Of a stretch of DNA of 64,000 nt, positions 1 to 8,656 are shown one piece after another. Under the pieces are notes generated by a model. It did no database searches. It saw only the letters and a list, made by a program, of their open reading frames with translations, and had not been told where the DNA came from. The stretch's first letter is position 1. Each line of letters opens with the position of its first letter. The translations under genes were made by a program, and so were the position numbers. The DNA comes from Deltaproteobacteria bacterium (GTDB lineage Bacteria; Desulfobacterota; Syntrophia; Syntrophales; JACQWR01). The stretch lies in the NCBI GenBank assembly GCA_016209105.1, contig JACQWR010000005.1:17125-81124 (forward strand), in the 5' to 3' direction.

Positions 1-489
1 AAGCCCCGGATAGTACCGCCCACCATAACCTTCAATTCCGAACTCACCCTCCATCTGGGAGGAACAATCATTGAACTTTTCCATTACGGTCACGCGCACT
101 CGCCGGGCGACGCCTTCATCTATCTGCCGAAGGAGCAGATACTCTTCGGCGGCGATCTGCTCTGGGGCGGTTTTTTCCCCAACGTCCGCGAGGCAAACGT
201 AGTAAACCAACTCCGGGTAATTGATCGGATCCTTGAATTCCCCGCCAAATACTATGTCCCCGGTCACGGCGTCATCACCTCCGACCGGAACGACATCGTG
301 AACACGCGGAATTTCCTGGGCTCCCTGTACGAAATGATCGCCACGATGATCCGGGAAGGGAAAAGCATCGGGGATGTACGGGCCGCCGGTGAGCCCTTGG
401 CCGCCGTGCATCCCGAATGGCGCGGGAGAAACTTTTTATCCACCGCCATTGACGTAATATACGCCTCGCTCGCGCCCCGGAAGGCATAA
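1..489 (+). CDS. MBL-fold metallo-hydrolase, C-terminal part
   Basis: This is an open frame from the window edge to TAA at 487-489, 162 codons, with the start outside the window. The translation carries the second half of a metallo-beta-lactamase fold: HYGHAHSPGD (the metal-binding His and the following loop), FGGDLLWGG (metal-bridging Asp) and VPGHG (last metal His). Such proteins hydrolyse thioesters, lactones, phosphodiesters or beta-lactams, and the substrate cannot be read from this fragment. The N-terminal HxHxDH motif is not visible because it lies upstream. The gene is separated from the next one by 276 bp of repeat-rich DNA, so it is probably a different transcription unit. Family call is firm, function open. 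Confidence 0.85.
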   Translation, partial: KPRIVPPTITFNSELTLHLGGTIIELFHYGHAHSPGDAFIYLPKEQILFGGDLLWGGFFPNVREANVVNQLRVIDRILEFPAKYYVPGHGVITSDRNDIVNTRNFLGSLYEMIATMIREGKSIGDVRAAGEPLAAVHPEWRGRNFLSTAIDVIYASLAPRKA

Positions 490-528
490 AGACGGACGCC
501 GTTCTGCAATCGGCAGATAAGACCTTTG

Positions 529-568
529 AATTCGTTAGCAAGCGTATTCCCCGCAGCTTGCTGCGGAG
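529..568. repeat. REP-like palindromic repeat, copy 1 (degenerate)
   Basis: The sequence after GAATTCGTTAGCAAGCG contains CCGCAGC/GCTGCGG, a hairpin of the same design as the repeats near 8604, 14152, 22745, 28122 and 29491 (GAATTCGTCAGCGAGCG-like edge plus CCCCGC/GCGGGG stem). It directly abuts the MITE-like element at 572. Confidence 0.5.
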
Positions 569-571
569 AGC

Positions 572-714
572 TTCAATAATGGGTTCTGCGAAGCGAATGG
601 GAGACTTTTCGCTCTACCCTGATAAATCATAAGAACTCAGATTTTAACGATATTTTAAAATCAGCGATATCTTCGCGAAAAAGATCCTTAAGCAGAGCAG
701 AATTCATTATTGAA
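572..714. mobile_element. MITE-like element, copy 1
   Basis: A 143-bp stretch is bounded by 18-nt inverted repeats (572-589 TTCAATAATGGGTTCTGC; 697-714 is its near-perfect reverse complement). A second copy at 15429-15573 has the same ends and clearly similar inner sequence over its whole length, including an identical 22-nt block around CCCTGATAAATCATAAGA. There is no coding capacity, so it would need a transposase in trans. It lies just upstream of the UbiD-A gene and could supply promoter sequence. Target-site duplications were not evident. Confidence 0.6.
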
Positions 715-765
715 TATTTTTAACGCTCTCACCATATCAATCAATACTTGTTGAGGAGGGGACAT

Positions 766-2193
766 ATGCACGGCGACTTAAGAGAATGGATTGCAAAAGC
801 GGACACAATGGGCAGACTGAAGCGCATCCCCGGCGCCAACTGGAACCTGGAAATGGCGACGCTGGCGGAGTTGTTCTGCTACAAGAAAAAGCTGGAAACG
901 CCGGCGCTCCTTTTTGAAGATATCCCGGACATAAAAAACGGGTGCCGGGTTCTGTTCCATGAACTGATAACCCCCTGGGCGGTGGCCATGGCTATGGACT
1001 TCCCGCTTCAGTACGAATCCCTGATCGACCTGGTAAAAGCGGCGCATCAGAAAATAGAGAACTTAACGCCTATCCCCCGCAAAAACGTGTCTCAAGGACC
1101 GGTAATGGAAAACGTAAAGCGGGGAGACGACGTGAATTTGCTGGAGCTGCCCGTTCCGAGATTTTCGCCCTTCGACGGAGGCCGGTACATCGGCACCTCC
1201 GACTGCGTGATCATGAAGGACCCGGACAGCGATTGGGTCAACCTGGGCACCTACCGCATGCAGCTCTATGACGCCAAGTCGGCGGCGCTCTTCATTTCCC
1301 CGGGCAAACACGCGAATATCATACGCCAGAAATACTGGGAACGGGGCCTGCCCTGTCCCGTCGCCGTGTGTCTGGGGCAGGATCCCTCCCTGCTCCTTTT
1401 CGCCTCCAACGAAGTCCCCTACGGTATCTGCGAATATGACCTGGTAGGCGGCATCAAGGGCAAACCGGTGGAAGTCGTGGAAGCGCCGGAAACAAAGCTG
1501 CCGATCCCCGCCCATGCCGAGATCGTCATCGAAGGATACTGCTATCCCGACGACACTCTTCCGGAAGGTCCCTTCCCCGAATGGACCGGGTACTACGGCA
1601 GTTCCAGCCGGTCGGAACCGGTCATGCGGGTACAAACGATCATGCACCGCAACAATCCGATCCTGTGCGCCCGTCATGAGATCCGGAACAAGTCCTTCGA
1701 TTTCCGCTCGCTGATGCGGTCGGCCCTGTTATGGAAAGAACTCCAGACAGCGGGGATTCCCGATGTCAAGGGCGTTTGGCGCTACGAACAGGCAGGCTCA
1801 CGGTTCTTCAATGTAATTTCCATCAAGCAGCGCTACTATGGCCATGCGCGACAGACGCTGCATGTGGCCGCGCAGACGACGGCGGGCGCGTATGCCGGCA
1901 GGTGGGTCGTGGTCGTGGATGACGATATTGATCCCGCCAATATGGATGAAGTGCTGCTGGCCATGGCCACGCGCTGCCAACCGGCCACCGACATCGAATT
2001 CATCAACCGTTCCCGCAGTACGCCTCTCGATCCCCTGTGCTTCGACAAGCAGAAGAATTACTACACGTCTCTCGCCCTGGTGGATGCTTGCATCCCATAC
2101 GAAGAGCGTGCTACGTTCCCCCGGCTGACCGGCGCCACCCCCGAATACAGCCGGGAAGTGTATAACAAGTGGAACAACCTTTTTGCAGAGTGA
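766..2193 (+). CDS. UbiD-family (prenyl-FMN) decarboxylase, paralogue A
   Basis: A 475-aa UbiD-type (de)carboxylase, a cytoplasmic enzyme that uses prenylated FMN to (de)carboxylate aromatic or alpha,beta-unsaturated acids. The ATG at 766 is preferred over the TTG at 748 because GGAGGGG sits just upstream. The catalytic Arg is visible in NLGTYR (R164), and the two glutamates in EGPFPE (E267, E272) match the family E-R-E triad. The C-terminal part has VKGVW, SIKQRYYGHARQ and VVVVDDDIDPANMDE, shared with paralogue B (12676-14124), so A and B form a subfamily. The gene is followed after 23 bp by a TctC receptor on the same strand, a likely two-gene operon. Substrate unknown. No UbiX is in the window. 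Confidence 0.9.
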   Translation: MHGDLREWIAKADTMGRLKRIPGANWNLEMATLAELFCYKKKLETPALLFEDIPDIKNGCRVLFHELITPWAVAMAMDFPLQYESLIDLVKAAHQKIENLTPIPRKNVSQGPVMENVKRGDDVNLLELPVPRFSPFDGGRYIGTSDCVIMKDPDSDWVNLGTYRMQLYDAKSAALFISPGKHANIIRQKYWERGLPCPVAVCLGQDPSLLLFASNEVPYGICEYDLVGGIKGKPVEVVEAPETKLPIPAHAEIVIEGYCYPDDTLPEGPFPEWTGYYGSSSRSEPVMRVQTIMHRNNPILCARHEIRNKSFDFRSLMRSALLWKELQTAGIPDVKGVWRYEQAGSRFFNVISIKQRYYGHARQTLHVAAQTTAGAYAGRWVVVVDDDIDPANMDEVLLAMATRCQPATDIEFINRSRSTPLDPLCFDKQKNYYTSLALVDACIPYEERATFPRLTGATPEYSREVYNKWNNLFAE

Positions 2194-2216
2194 GGATTAA
2201 TGAAAGGAGGGAACCC

Positions 2217-3197
2217 ATGTTCGAGAAATACGCAAGAGCTTTTGTTATCATCTCCCTGATCGCATTCATCACCTGCCCCGTCGCCATCGCAAAGTCGCCG
2301 GACTTTCCCAAAAAACCGATCAGATTCCTCGTCCCCTATCCGGCCGGTTCCGGAAATGACATCCAGACGCGGGGACTGGCGCCTTACCTGGAAAAATACG
2401 TGGGGGGCGCGATCACCATTGACAACAGGCCGGGCGCGGACGGCCGCCTGGGGCTGAACGAAGCATGGAAGTCGGCGCCTGACGGCTATACCATCATCAA
2501 TGCGGGAATGCCTACGCCGATCATCAATGAAAAACTCTTCCCCGGCAGCGTTACTTACCGAACGAAGGAATTCACCCATATCTATGCCTGGTCGCAGGAC
2601 AACGTGGGGCTGTTCGTGAACGCCGAGAAATGGAAAACGGCAAAAGAATTCCTCGCAGAGGCCCGTACCAGAAGCATGGTGGGCGGTATCAGCGGGATTG
2701 GCAGCGTGAGCCACATAGCCGGCCTTTCCCTGGCCGGCGCTACGACCATGAAGCCGGTCAACTGGGTGCCCTTCAAGGGCGGCGCGGAAACCGTAACGAG
2801 TCTGGCGGGAAAACATATTGATTTCGGCGTTACCACTACCTCCAGCGCCAAACCGCTGGTTGACGCGGGGAAATTAAGAATTATCATGGTTTTCTCCGAG
2901 GAAAAGGACCCCGTGTTTTCCAATGCGCCGCTGCCGCACGAGGCGATAGGTCTTAATCTTGAATCCCTGCCCATCGTGCGCGGCGCCCTGGCGCCGCCCG
3001 GAATGGCCACTCAGATTGCCGCGGATTTGCGAGATGCCTTTGCCAAAGCGGCAAAAGATCCGGATTTCCTTGCCTGGGCGAAGAAAGTCCGCGTCGAGAT
3101 TCAACCCATGGATCATGAAAAGTTCTTAAAATATACCGTCGGCGTGGAAAAGGAAGTAATGAAATATCTGGACAAGATACAAGCAAAGGGCAACTGA
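2217..3197 (+). CDS. Tripartite tricarboxylate transporter receptor (TctC/Bug family)
   Basis: A 326-aa periplasmic solute-binding protein. The ATG at 2217 has AAAGGAGGG upstream. Residues about 1-25 form a Sec signal peptide ending near AIA-KS. Family features are KPIRFLVPYPAGSGND near the mature N-terminus, NRPGADGRLG and PDGYT. Bug proteins bind organic acids and pass them to a TctAB permease or a sensor. This gene is paired with UbiD-A and has no adjacent tctAB, so it presumably shares a permease encoded elsewhere. It lacks the GGGYD form of the first binding loop found in the other five receptors in this window, so it belongs to a different clade. It ends 13 bp before an intrinsic terminator. 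Confidence 0.9.
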   Translation: MFEKYARAFVIISLIAFITCPVAIAKSPDFPKKPIRFLVPYPAGSGNDIQTRGLAPYLEKYVGGAITIDNRPGADGRLGLNEAWKSAPDGYTIINAGMPTPIINEKLFPGSVTYRTKEFTHIYAWSQDNVGLFVNAEKWKTAKEFLAEARTRSMVGGISGIGSVSHIAGLSLAGATTMKPVNWVPFKGGAETVTSLAGKHIDFGVTTTSSAKPLVDAGKLRIIMVFSEEKDPVFSNAPLPHEAIGLNLESLPIVRGALAPPGMATQIAADLRDAFAKAAKDPDFLAWAKKVRVEIQPMDHEKFLKYTVGVEKEVMKYLDKIQAKGN

Positions 3198-3210
3198 CGG
3201 GAATGAGAAA

Positions 3211-3245
3211 CCCCGGCCTCGTTGTTCACGAGGCCGGGGTTTTTT
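3211..3245. terminator. Bidirectional intrinsic terminator
   Basis: A 12-bp perfect stem (3211-3222 and 3228-3239) with a 5-nt loop is followed by six T on the plus strand and preceded by AAA. It lies between the convergent tctC (plus) and cupin (minus) genes and can serve both. Confidence 0.9.
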
Positions 3246-3309
3246 GCCACCTGCTGAAGGCGGGGTTTGCCCGGCGCGCTTCCGGTAACCGGGAAGTGTG
3301 CCGGCTGCT

Positions 3310-3876
3310 TTATTTTGCGCCTTTATTGCCTTTATACTCCGGCGCGTTCTCGATCTGTTCCAGGTCGTCGAACCCGATATAGCGGATCATACGGCTTGTT
3401 GAGGATATGAACCGGACAGGCTTCTTAGAGTCCGCATTGAAATGCTGGTGCACCGTGTTGGGCGGAATATAAATGGAATCACCCTGTTCCCACTCCCAGC
3501 GGCTGGGGGTCTCTTCCGCCTTCCAGTAATACTTGTCGTCTATCTCGTAATCTACATCCCAGTGCAGATCATAGCCGGCGCCTTCCAGCACAAAGATGAA
3601 TTCCTCCGACATATGCCGGTGCTTGCCGGAACGGCTTCCGGGGGGGATGAACTGCATATAGGCATCCACCGCTTCGACATGGGCGTCCATCTTCTCGTTA
3701 TAGAGGTGCTTTATCGTGCCCTGCGGCGAGTCCTCCCAGGGCATCTCTTCCGGCGTGATTACTTTTTTCCGTTTCGGATTCTCTTCCTTCTTGCGTTTGC
3801 TGTCCGCGAGCTTTTCCGCATAGTAGTCGGTTTCAGCCTTCTTGACCGATGCTTTTTTTGACTCTTCGTATAACAT
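3310..3876 (-). CDS. Small cupin-domain protein 1
   Basis: A 188-aa single-domain cupin. The start at 3876 is preceded by AAAGGAGAG. A Lys/Glu-rich N-terminal tail (about 1-45) precedes the barrel. Cupin motif 1 is GKHRHMSEEFIFVLEGAG and motif 2 includes PPNTVHQHFN. The His/Glu set could bind a divalent metal. The HQHFN box recurs in every cupin domain of this window. It is the last gene of the minus-strand run, 26 bp after a second small cupin, and probably co-transcribed with the class II aldolase and TctAB. Enzyme or metabolite sensor cannot be decided from sequence. Confidence 0.8.
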   Translation of the reverse strand: MLYEESKKASVKKAETDYYAEKLADSKRKKEENPKRKKVITPEEMPWEDSPQGTIKHLYNEKMDAHVEAVDAYMQFIPPGSRSGKHRHMSEEFIFVLEGAGYDLHWDVDYEIDDKYYWKAEETPSRWEWEQGDSIYIPPNTVHQHFNADSKKPVRFISSTSRMIRYIGFDDLEQIENAPEYKGNKGAK

Positions 3877-3902
3877 AGGTATCTCTCCTTTACTCCCGAT
3901 TC

Positions 3903-4481
3903 TTACTCAGGCATATAGCTGGGCACAAAATTCTCGTGTCCCGGGACCGGGTCTTTGGGCTGCTCTTCCACCACTTCCTGCATCACGAGGTTCATAAACA
4001 GATAGAGCGGCTTTGATTTTATCACCAGCGCCCGGGCAGGCCGGTCGGGATCATCGTTAAAATGCTGGTGAACGCAGGAATTCTCCACGATCACCACGTC
4101 TCCCGCCTTCCAATCGTACCGGATGCCGTCATGGACCTCATGTCCCTTGCCGTCGAGGATATAGAACATGGCCTCATTCATGTGGCCGTGCTTGTCCGAG
4201 TGCCCCCCCGGGGCAAGCACCACATAGTGGGCGTACAGAACCTGCGTGCTCTTGTCTTTGGGGGTAAGGAGATCGGCATTATAGTACTGGGGGCCCTTTC
4301 TGAGTTGAATGTCCTTCCCCTTGATGACCCGCGGAACTTTCCGCAAGCGCGTCATTTCTTCCCTGAGGCTGTAGGTCATGCCTTCCAGACCACGGAAAAA
4401 AAGCCTCTTCTTCTTGTAAACCTTACCTAATTCGGAATGGGTATATTCCTCTTCCACTGTTTTCTTGCCTGCTTCACACAT
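3903..4481 (-). CDS. Small cupin-domain protein 2
   Basis: A 192-aa cupin related to its neighbour at 3310-3876. AAGGGGG lies upstream of the ATG at 4481. Motif 1 is SDKHGHMNEAMFYILDGKG and motif 2 is VIVENSCVHQHFN, followed by P-A-R as in the bicupins. The N-terminal ~60 residues are charged and not recognised. Tandem arrangement with the other small cupin suggests duplication, and the two products may form a heteromer equivalent to the fused bicupins at 9794, 33074 and 42897. Function not known. Confidence 0.8.
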   Translation of the reverse strand: MCEAGKKTVEEEYTHSELGKVYKKKRLFFRGLEGMTYSLREEMTRLRKVPRVIKGKDIQLRKGPQYYNADLLTPKDKSTQVLYAHYVVLAPGGHSDKHGHMNEAMFYILDGKGHEVHDGIRYDWKAGDVVIVENSCVHQHFNDDPDRPARALVIKSKPLYLFMNLVMQEVVEEQPKDPVPGHENFVPSYMPE

Positions 4482-4541
4482 ATCAACCCCCTTAAAAAAT
4501 TGAAGCTCTCCGCCCTCGGGACGGGGCTCCCCGGTAAAGAA

Positions 4542-5234
4542 TTACTCTTTTACCCTGTTTAATTTGCGACAGTAGTAACTCCATAGCATACTATACTGTT
4601 CCGGGCGACAAATTACTGCTCGCATCCTCGCCGCCTGCTCTTTAGTCATTTCCCGCGGTTCCGCAAACGCGGAAACCGCCAGATGCTCCCTGGCCGCTTT
4701 TTCGAAGTCTATCGCCATGATTGCCGCTTCTTCGACTGATTTCCCTGCCGTGACAAAACCATGATTCCTCATGAGGACCACCGGCCCATCCGCCAGCAAA
4801 CCGGCCAGCTTCCCGGCCTGTTCCTGCGTGTGGATAAGTTCGGCGGCCTCATAGAAGGGAACCCCTCCGCCGAAATGAAGGCTGTGCTGGCCGACCAGGA
4901 AAAGCTTTCCCCGAAAGGCGGAAGAAAGCACTACAACATGAGGCGGGTGCAGGTGCGTTACGGAAAAAACATCCTTCCTCCTCCGGTAGATCTCCAGGTG
5001 GATAAGCAACTCCGAATGAAGGCGTCCCTTCCCTTCCCTGAGCCCGCCGTCGCCGTCAACGCCCAACAGGTCCTCGGCCCGCACTTCCTCGAATCCCACG
5101 CCCCAGGGCTTTATATAGACGGTGCCATCCGCGGCCCTCGCCGTCATGTGCCCGCGCGTCGTATCTTCGGCCATCCCCTCCCTATACAGGATGCGATAGG
5201 CTTGAACCAGCTTTCCCTTCAGTTCCTCGTTCAA
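4542..5234 (-). CDS. Class II aldolase/adducin-family protein
   Basis: A 230-aa zinc-dependent aldolase-fold protein. Zinc ligands are visible in THLHPPH (two His) and MRNHG (third His), and the Ser-Glu of LHSELLIH corresponds to the catalytic Glu region of fuculose-phosphate aldolase. The start is a TTG at 5234 with GAGGGTGAG upstream. Family members cleave hydroxy-acids or sugar phosphates, epimerise, or decarboxylate 3-oxo acids. It is located between tctB and the small cupins in one co-oriented run, so a role in processing the transported acid is inferred. The specific substrate is not predictable. Confidence 0.8.
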   Translation of the reverse strand: MNEELKGKLVQAYRILYREGMAEDTTRGHMTARAADGTVYIKPWGVGFEEVRAEDLLGVDGDGGLREGKGRLHSELLIHLEIYRRRKDVFSVTHLHPPHVVVLSSAFRGKLFLVGQHSLHFGGGVPFYEAAELIHTQEQAGKLAGLLADGPVVLMRNHGFVTAGKSVEEAAIMAIDFEKAAREHLAVSAFAEPREMTKEQAARMRAVICRPEQYSMLWSYYCRKLNRVKE

Positions 5235-5367
5235 CTGCTCACCCTCTTGCGCCCTTCTTTCAGGAAGCCACCCCGAGAACGCCTCTCCAGGAAATACGAA
5301 AAATCGGCGATTGAAGATTCTGAGGGAACGGGAACGTTTAAGCGTTCACCCGCCCCACGGCCCGGCA
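5235..5367. other. Intergenic stretch with decayed repeat
   Basis: 133 bp between tctB and the aldolase gene. It contains a weak match (GATTGAAGATTCTGAGGG, GTTTAAGCGTTCAC) to the longer REP-like repeat at 14152 and 22745. A short open frame crossing this stretch shows no family signature and is not called. Confidence 0.35.
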
Positions 5368-5874
5368 TCATCCCAGAATGCCCGCGGCTCTCAGCCACTG
5401 CACAATCCATCCATCGGCAAACGGAATATGGAGCATCCGAATGAAAAGACCGTAGAAGCTCACCCAGGCTACGGCCGCCAGGATAATGGTCATTTTCCAT
5501 CCTTCCTTCCCGTAGGTTCTCAAAAACACGACAAAGAAAATGGGGACGGCCACCGGAAAGCCGGCAAGGAGGATCAGGAAGAAGAAGAGAGCCATCCAGA
5601 GAGAAATCATCAGAACCCTTTTCCGCACCGTGGCCGCGTCAATATCGGCATCTTCAGCGCCGGCCATCTTGAAATCCATCGTGGAGGTCTCTTTGGCCGT
5701 CTGTTTCAAAAAAAGACCAAGGAAAACCTCGATCGCCGCCAGACCAAACGTAAAAGCAGCGATCGTCATGGGAAAGATAGCGGTTTTCAGGGGCCACTGC
5801 AGGGCAGCGCCGAACACCCCCCCCGAAATCAGCATCAATGCTATACCCATCCCTGTCCTGCCGGTAATTTTCAT
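5368..5874 (-). CDS. TctB-type small membrane subunit (TTT set 1)
   Basis: A 168-aa membrane protein with about four hydrophobic segments (near residues 8-28, 33-55, 88-112 and 125-150), the layout of the small subunit of tripartite tricarboxylate transporters. AAAGGAG precedes the ATG, and the start overlaps the tctA stop by 4 nt (ATGA), so translation is coupled. The polar linker between segments 2 and 3 (about 60-82) is typical. It works with the TctA at 5871-7376 and one of the receptors at 7455 or 8657. TctB proteins are poorly conserved, and the assignment rests mainly on size, topology and position. Confidence 0.85.
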   Translation of the reverse strand: MKITGRTGMGIALMLISGGVFGAALQWPLKTAIFPMTIAAFTFGLAAIEVFLGLFLKQTAKETSTMDFKMAGAEDADIDAATVRKRVLMISLWMALFFFLILLAGFPVAVPIFFVVFLRTYGKEGWKMTIILAAVAWVSFYGLFIRMLHIPFADGWIVQWLRAAGILG

Positions 5875-7376
5875 GCGTTCGCTCCTTTCCTGAATTTCAG
5901 CTTGTTCTGGATAAACGGGTAAAGGACAGCCAAAATCACCAGCCCGAATATGGCGATCACCTTCGGCCGATAAATCCAGTCAAAGCCGTACCGTGTCGTA
6001 GAGATGTAGTAGTAGGTTTCCGCCATCTTGCCCAGGATAAAAGCCAGAATAAAGGGCGCGCGGGGAAAATCGTAAACGACCATCAGATACCCGATCCACC
6101 CAAACAACAGCATCACCACCACATCGCCGATGTGGTTGTTTTCACAATAGGAGCCGATAAAGCACAGAAGAAGGATGAAGGCGATCATAATGTGGCCGCG
6201 TACGAGGGTCAGCTTCGCCATGTGGCCAATCATGAAAAAACTGCTGGCCACCGTAATGATATTGGCGATGACCAGTATCCAGACCATGGAAAAGGTCAGG
6301 GGAAGGTACTTGGTGAGCATATCGGGTCCCGGGATGATCCCCAGGATAAAAAAGGCGCCCATCAGGATCGCCATGGCGCTGCTTCCCGGAATGCCGAAGG
6401 CCACCGTCGGTATCAAGGCGCCCCCCTCCTTGCCGGTTGACGCCCCCGGGCCGATCACCCCCCGGACATCGCCTTTGCCGAATCCCGCCGCCTCCTCCTT
6501 CGTTTTAGCGCTCTGCGTGGCATGGGCGTAGGCAAGCCATTGTGCCACCCCGCCGCCGATCCCCGGGAGAATGCCGATCACCACGCCGATCAGGCTGCAC
6601 CGCACGGTCATCCAAAAGTTATTGAACGTATCTTTCACCCCGTCCCAGACGCCCTTCGTGAGTGTGCCGTCCGGGATTTTACCCGCGATGGACGTGCCGC
6701 GTATCGCAAGGTCAATGATTTCCGGCAGGGCAAAGAATCCCACCATAACCGGAACGAGGGGCAAACCATTCCAGAGGTAGAGCAGACCGAAGGTAAAACG
6801 GAGGATCCCCGCCTGGCGGTCCTGTCCCACCATAGAGCAGAGGAACCCGAATCCCGCGCTGAGAAGCCCCAGCAGAAGCGCCCGTTTGCCCTTGCCGCTC
6901 AAACTGGAAATGCAGGTCAGTCCCAGGAGGATCACCATGAGCATCTCCGGCGATCCCAGGCTGAGCACCAGCGGCCGGACGATGGGAACGGAAAAGAGCA
7001 GGACGACGGCCCCGATGATCACGCCGATCAGCGAAGCGGAGAGACCGGCGCCCAACGCCCGGCCCGCCTCGCCTTTTTTCGACATGGGATAGCCGTCCAC
7101 GATCATGGCCACCGTTGTCGCCTCGCCGGGAATTCCGAAGAGGATGGACGTAATGTCCCCGGCCGTCTGCACGACGGAGTGCATCCCCAACAGGAAGGCA
7201 AACGCCTCTCCGGGGGTCATTTTATAGATGAACGGCAGCATCAAGGCAAGGGTAGTTCCCCCGCCCAGGCCCGGCAGGATTCCCACCGCGTAGCCGAGGA
7301 GCACCCCTATGCAAAGATACAGGAGGGCTTTCCACTGCAGCACCATGAACAATCCTTCGATAAAAGCATCGAACAT
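5871..7376 (-). CDS. TctA-family permease (TTT set 1)
   Basis: A 501-aa large permease subunit with about 11-12 membrane segments. Family signatures are GYAVGILPGLGGGTTLALMLPF near the N-terminus, GEAGRALGAGLSASLIG, GILPGIGGGVAQWLAY and KEGGALIPTVAFGIPGS, the duplicated glycine/proline-rich loops of TctA. GGAGG precedes the ATG. It is driven by a cation gradient with substrate supplied by a periplasmic TctC. Gene order tctC-tctC-tctA-tctB on the minus strand indicates one operon with two alternative receptors. Confidence 0.95.
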   Translation of the reverse strand: MFDAFIEGLFMVLQWKALLYLCIGVLLGYAVGILPGLGGGTTLALMLPFIYKMTPGEAFAFLLGMHSVVQTAGDITSILFGIPGEATTVAMIVDGYPMSKKGEAGRALGAGLSASLIGVIIGAVVLLFSVPIVRPLVLSLGSPEMLMVILLGLTCISSLSGKGKRALLLGLLSAGFGFLCSMVGQDRQAGILRFTFGLLYLWNGLPLVPVMVGFFALPEIIDLAIRGTSIAGKIPDGTLTKGVWDGVKDTFNNFWMTVRCSLIGVVIGILPGIGGGVAQWLAYAHATQSAKTKEEAAGFGKGDVRGVIGPGASTGKEGGALIPTVAFGIPGSSAMAILMGAFFILGIIPGPDMLTKYLPLTFSMVWILVIANIITVASSFFMIGHMAKLTLVRGHIMIAFILLLCFIGSYCENNHIGDVVVMLLFGWIGYLMVVYDFPRAPFILAFILGKMAETYYYISTTRYGFDWIYRPKVIAIFGLVILAVLYPFIQNKLKFRKGANA

Positions 7377-7454
7377 AAGGCATCCTCCAAGAACGGTTAA
7401 AACAACGATCCTCCCGCAACGGGAAGGGACGCTCCCCGCGAAACCGATGGGAAA

Positions 7455-8456
7455 CTAAAACTTCACGTGTTTGGAAAACTCGGCTATGATCTCCGGCGGT
7501 TGATTGAAGACGGAGTTGATAACCTTTATTATTTCTTTCCCCGGTGTGTATTGAACCTCCATGGACGATTTCCGCGCATCCTCTTTCAGTTGCGGATCAT
7601 CGGCCATCTTGGCAAAGCCGTCGGACAATATCTTGATCACCTCCGGCGGCGTTCCGGGAGGACACACAAAAGGCCGTCCGATCAGATCCGCGGCGGAAAA
7701 CATGAACATGACCGCCTTTCCCTTTTTATCGGTAGTCAGATCTTCGTTCACGGGCAATTTTTCCGTCCCCTTTTCCGGTACGCGGCCGCGTATGAAGGGG
7801 CGCACAAGCCCCCGGTCAATGAAGGGCTTAAGGGCGCTGTAGGAACCGGCCCGGCCGTCAACCTCTTTCCGCTCTATCGCAAGCATAATGTCGGCGCTCG
7901 AAGGATAGGTGATCAGCTTCATGTTCAGGCCGATATATTCCTTGAGCAGGGTGGGGAACTGGCCGCTGATATCCGTCGTGCCCGTGGCGCCGATCATGAG
8001 GGGCGCCTTTACCTTCAGGATGTCATCCACGGTCTTGAAGGGCAAATCGTTCCGCACCGTGAAGACCGTACCCTCGACGGCCGTTGATCCTATCCAGGCA
8101 TACTTGAGGATATCGAACTTGACGCCGGGCAGCTTGGTCAGTTGGGCAAAGGGGATTGCCCGGTTGAAAATGCCCAGGGTAAGTCCGTCCGGCTTGGCGA
8201 TGTTGTAAACGTAATTGGCGGCAATGACGCTCGACGCCCCCTCCATGTTTTCAATAATGATCACCGGCTTGCCGGGTACATATCGGGGCAGATGTTTTGC
8301 CACGAGCCGCGCCATGCGGTCATAGCCCCCGCCCGGCTTATACCCTACAACGATCTTGACGATCTTGCCTTCATAGTAAGGCGCCGCCGAGCTCTCTCCG
8401 GACAAGCAGACGGCGAAAAACAAAAAAACGGCAACGGCAACGATTGACCTTTTCAT
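7455..8456 (-). CDS. TctC/Bug receptor, GGGYD clade, tandem copy 1
   Basis: A 333-aa periplasmic receptor. The ATG at 8456 has AAGGGGGG upstream, which rejects the longer frame that would bury the signal peptide. The signal peptide spans about 1-25 (ends SSA-APYY). Signature is VVGYKPGGGYDRMARLVAKHLPR, then NMEGASSVIAANYVYN and KPDGLTLG. It is close to the next gene upstream (8657-9664) and to 43998-44996. The three end in (K/R)(H/Y)(V/I/G)KF and form one clade. It lies immediately before tctA, so it is the likely partner of TTT set 1. Confidence 0.92.
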   Translation of the reverse strand: MKRSIVAVAVFLFFAVCLSGESSAAPYYEGKIVKIVVGYKPGGGYDRMARLVAKHLPRYVPGKPVIIIENMEGASSVIAANYVYNIAKPDGLTLGIFNRAIPFAQLTKLPGVKFDILKYAWIGSTAVEGTVFTVRNDLPFKTVDDILKVKAPLMIGATGTTDISGQFPTLLKEYIGLNMKLITYPSSADIMLAIERKEVDGRAGSYSALKPFIDRGLVRPFIRGRVPEKGTEKLPVNEDLTTDKKGKAVMFMFSAADLIGRPFVCPPGTPPEVIKILSDGFAKMADDPQLKEDARKSSMEVQYTPGKEIIKVINSVFNQPPEIIAEFSKHVKF

Positions 8457-8603
8457 TGATTTTCCCCCCTTACAAACGGTTTTTTTTACGGGCTCCCGTC
8501 GCTGCAGGATATGCGGCCGCCGGCAGCTTGAAACCCTCGCTTCAAGCAAGCGGTGCAGAATCTTCGTTCCTTTTTTAAAAAATTGCCTTCTTAATCATTC
8601 ACT

Positions 8604-8635
8604 CGCATTCCCCGCGGCGCGCCGCGGGGAATGCG
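8604..8635. repeat. 32-bp perfect palindrome, REP-like repeat copy 2
   Basis: CGCATTCCCCGCGG followed by CGCGCCGCGGGGAATGCG is a perfect palindrome with no loop bases, flanked by ATTCACT and TGACGGATTTAATT edges as in the other copies. It sits between two tandem tctC genes and could modulate differential mRNA stability or termination. Confidence 0.75.
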
Positions 8636-8656
8636 CCCACTGACGGATTTAATTCC

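Noticed and set aside
5231..5500. An 89-codon minus-strand frame between tctB and the aldolase gene
   Set aside because: It overlaps the tctB C-terminus in another frame and a decayed repeat; no recognisable motif.
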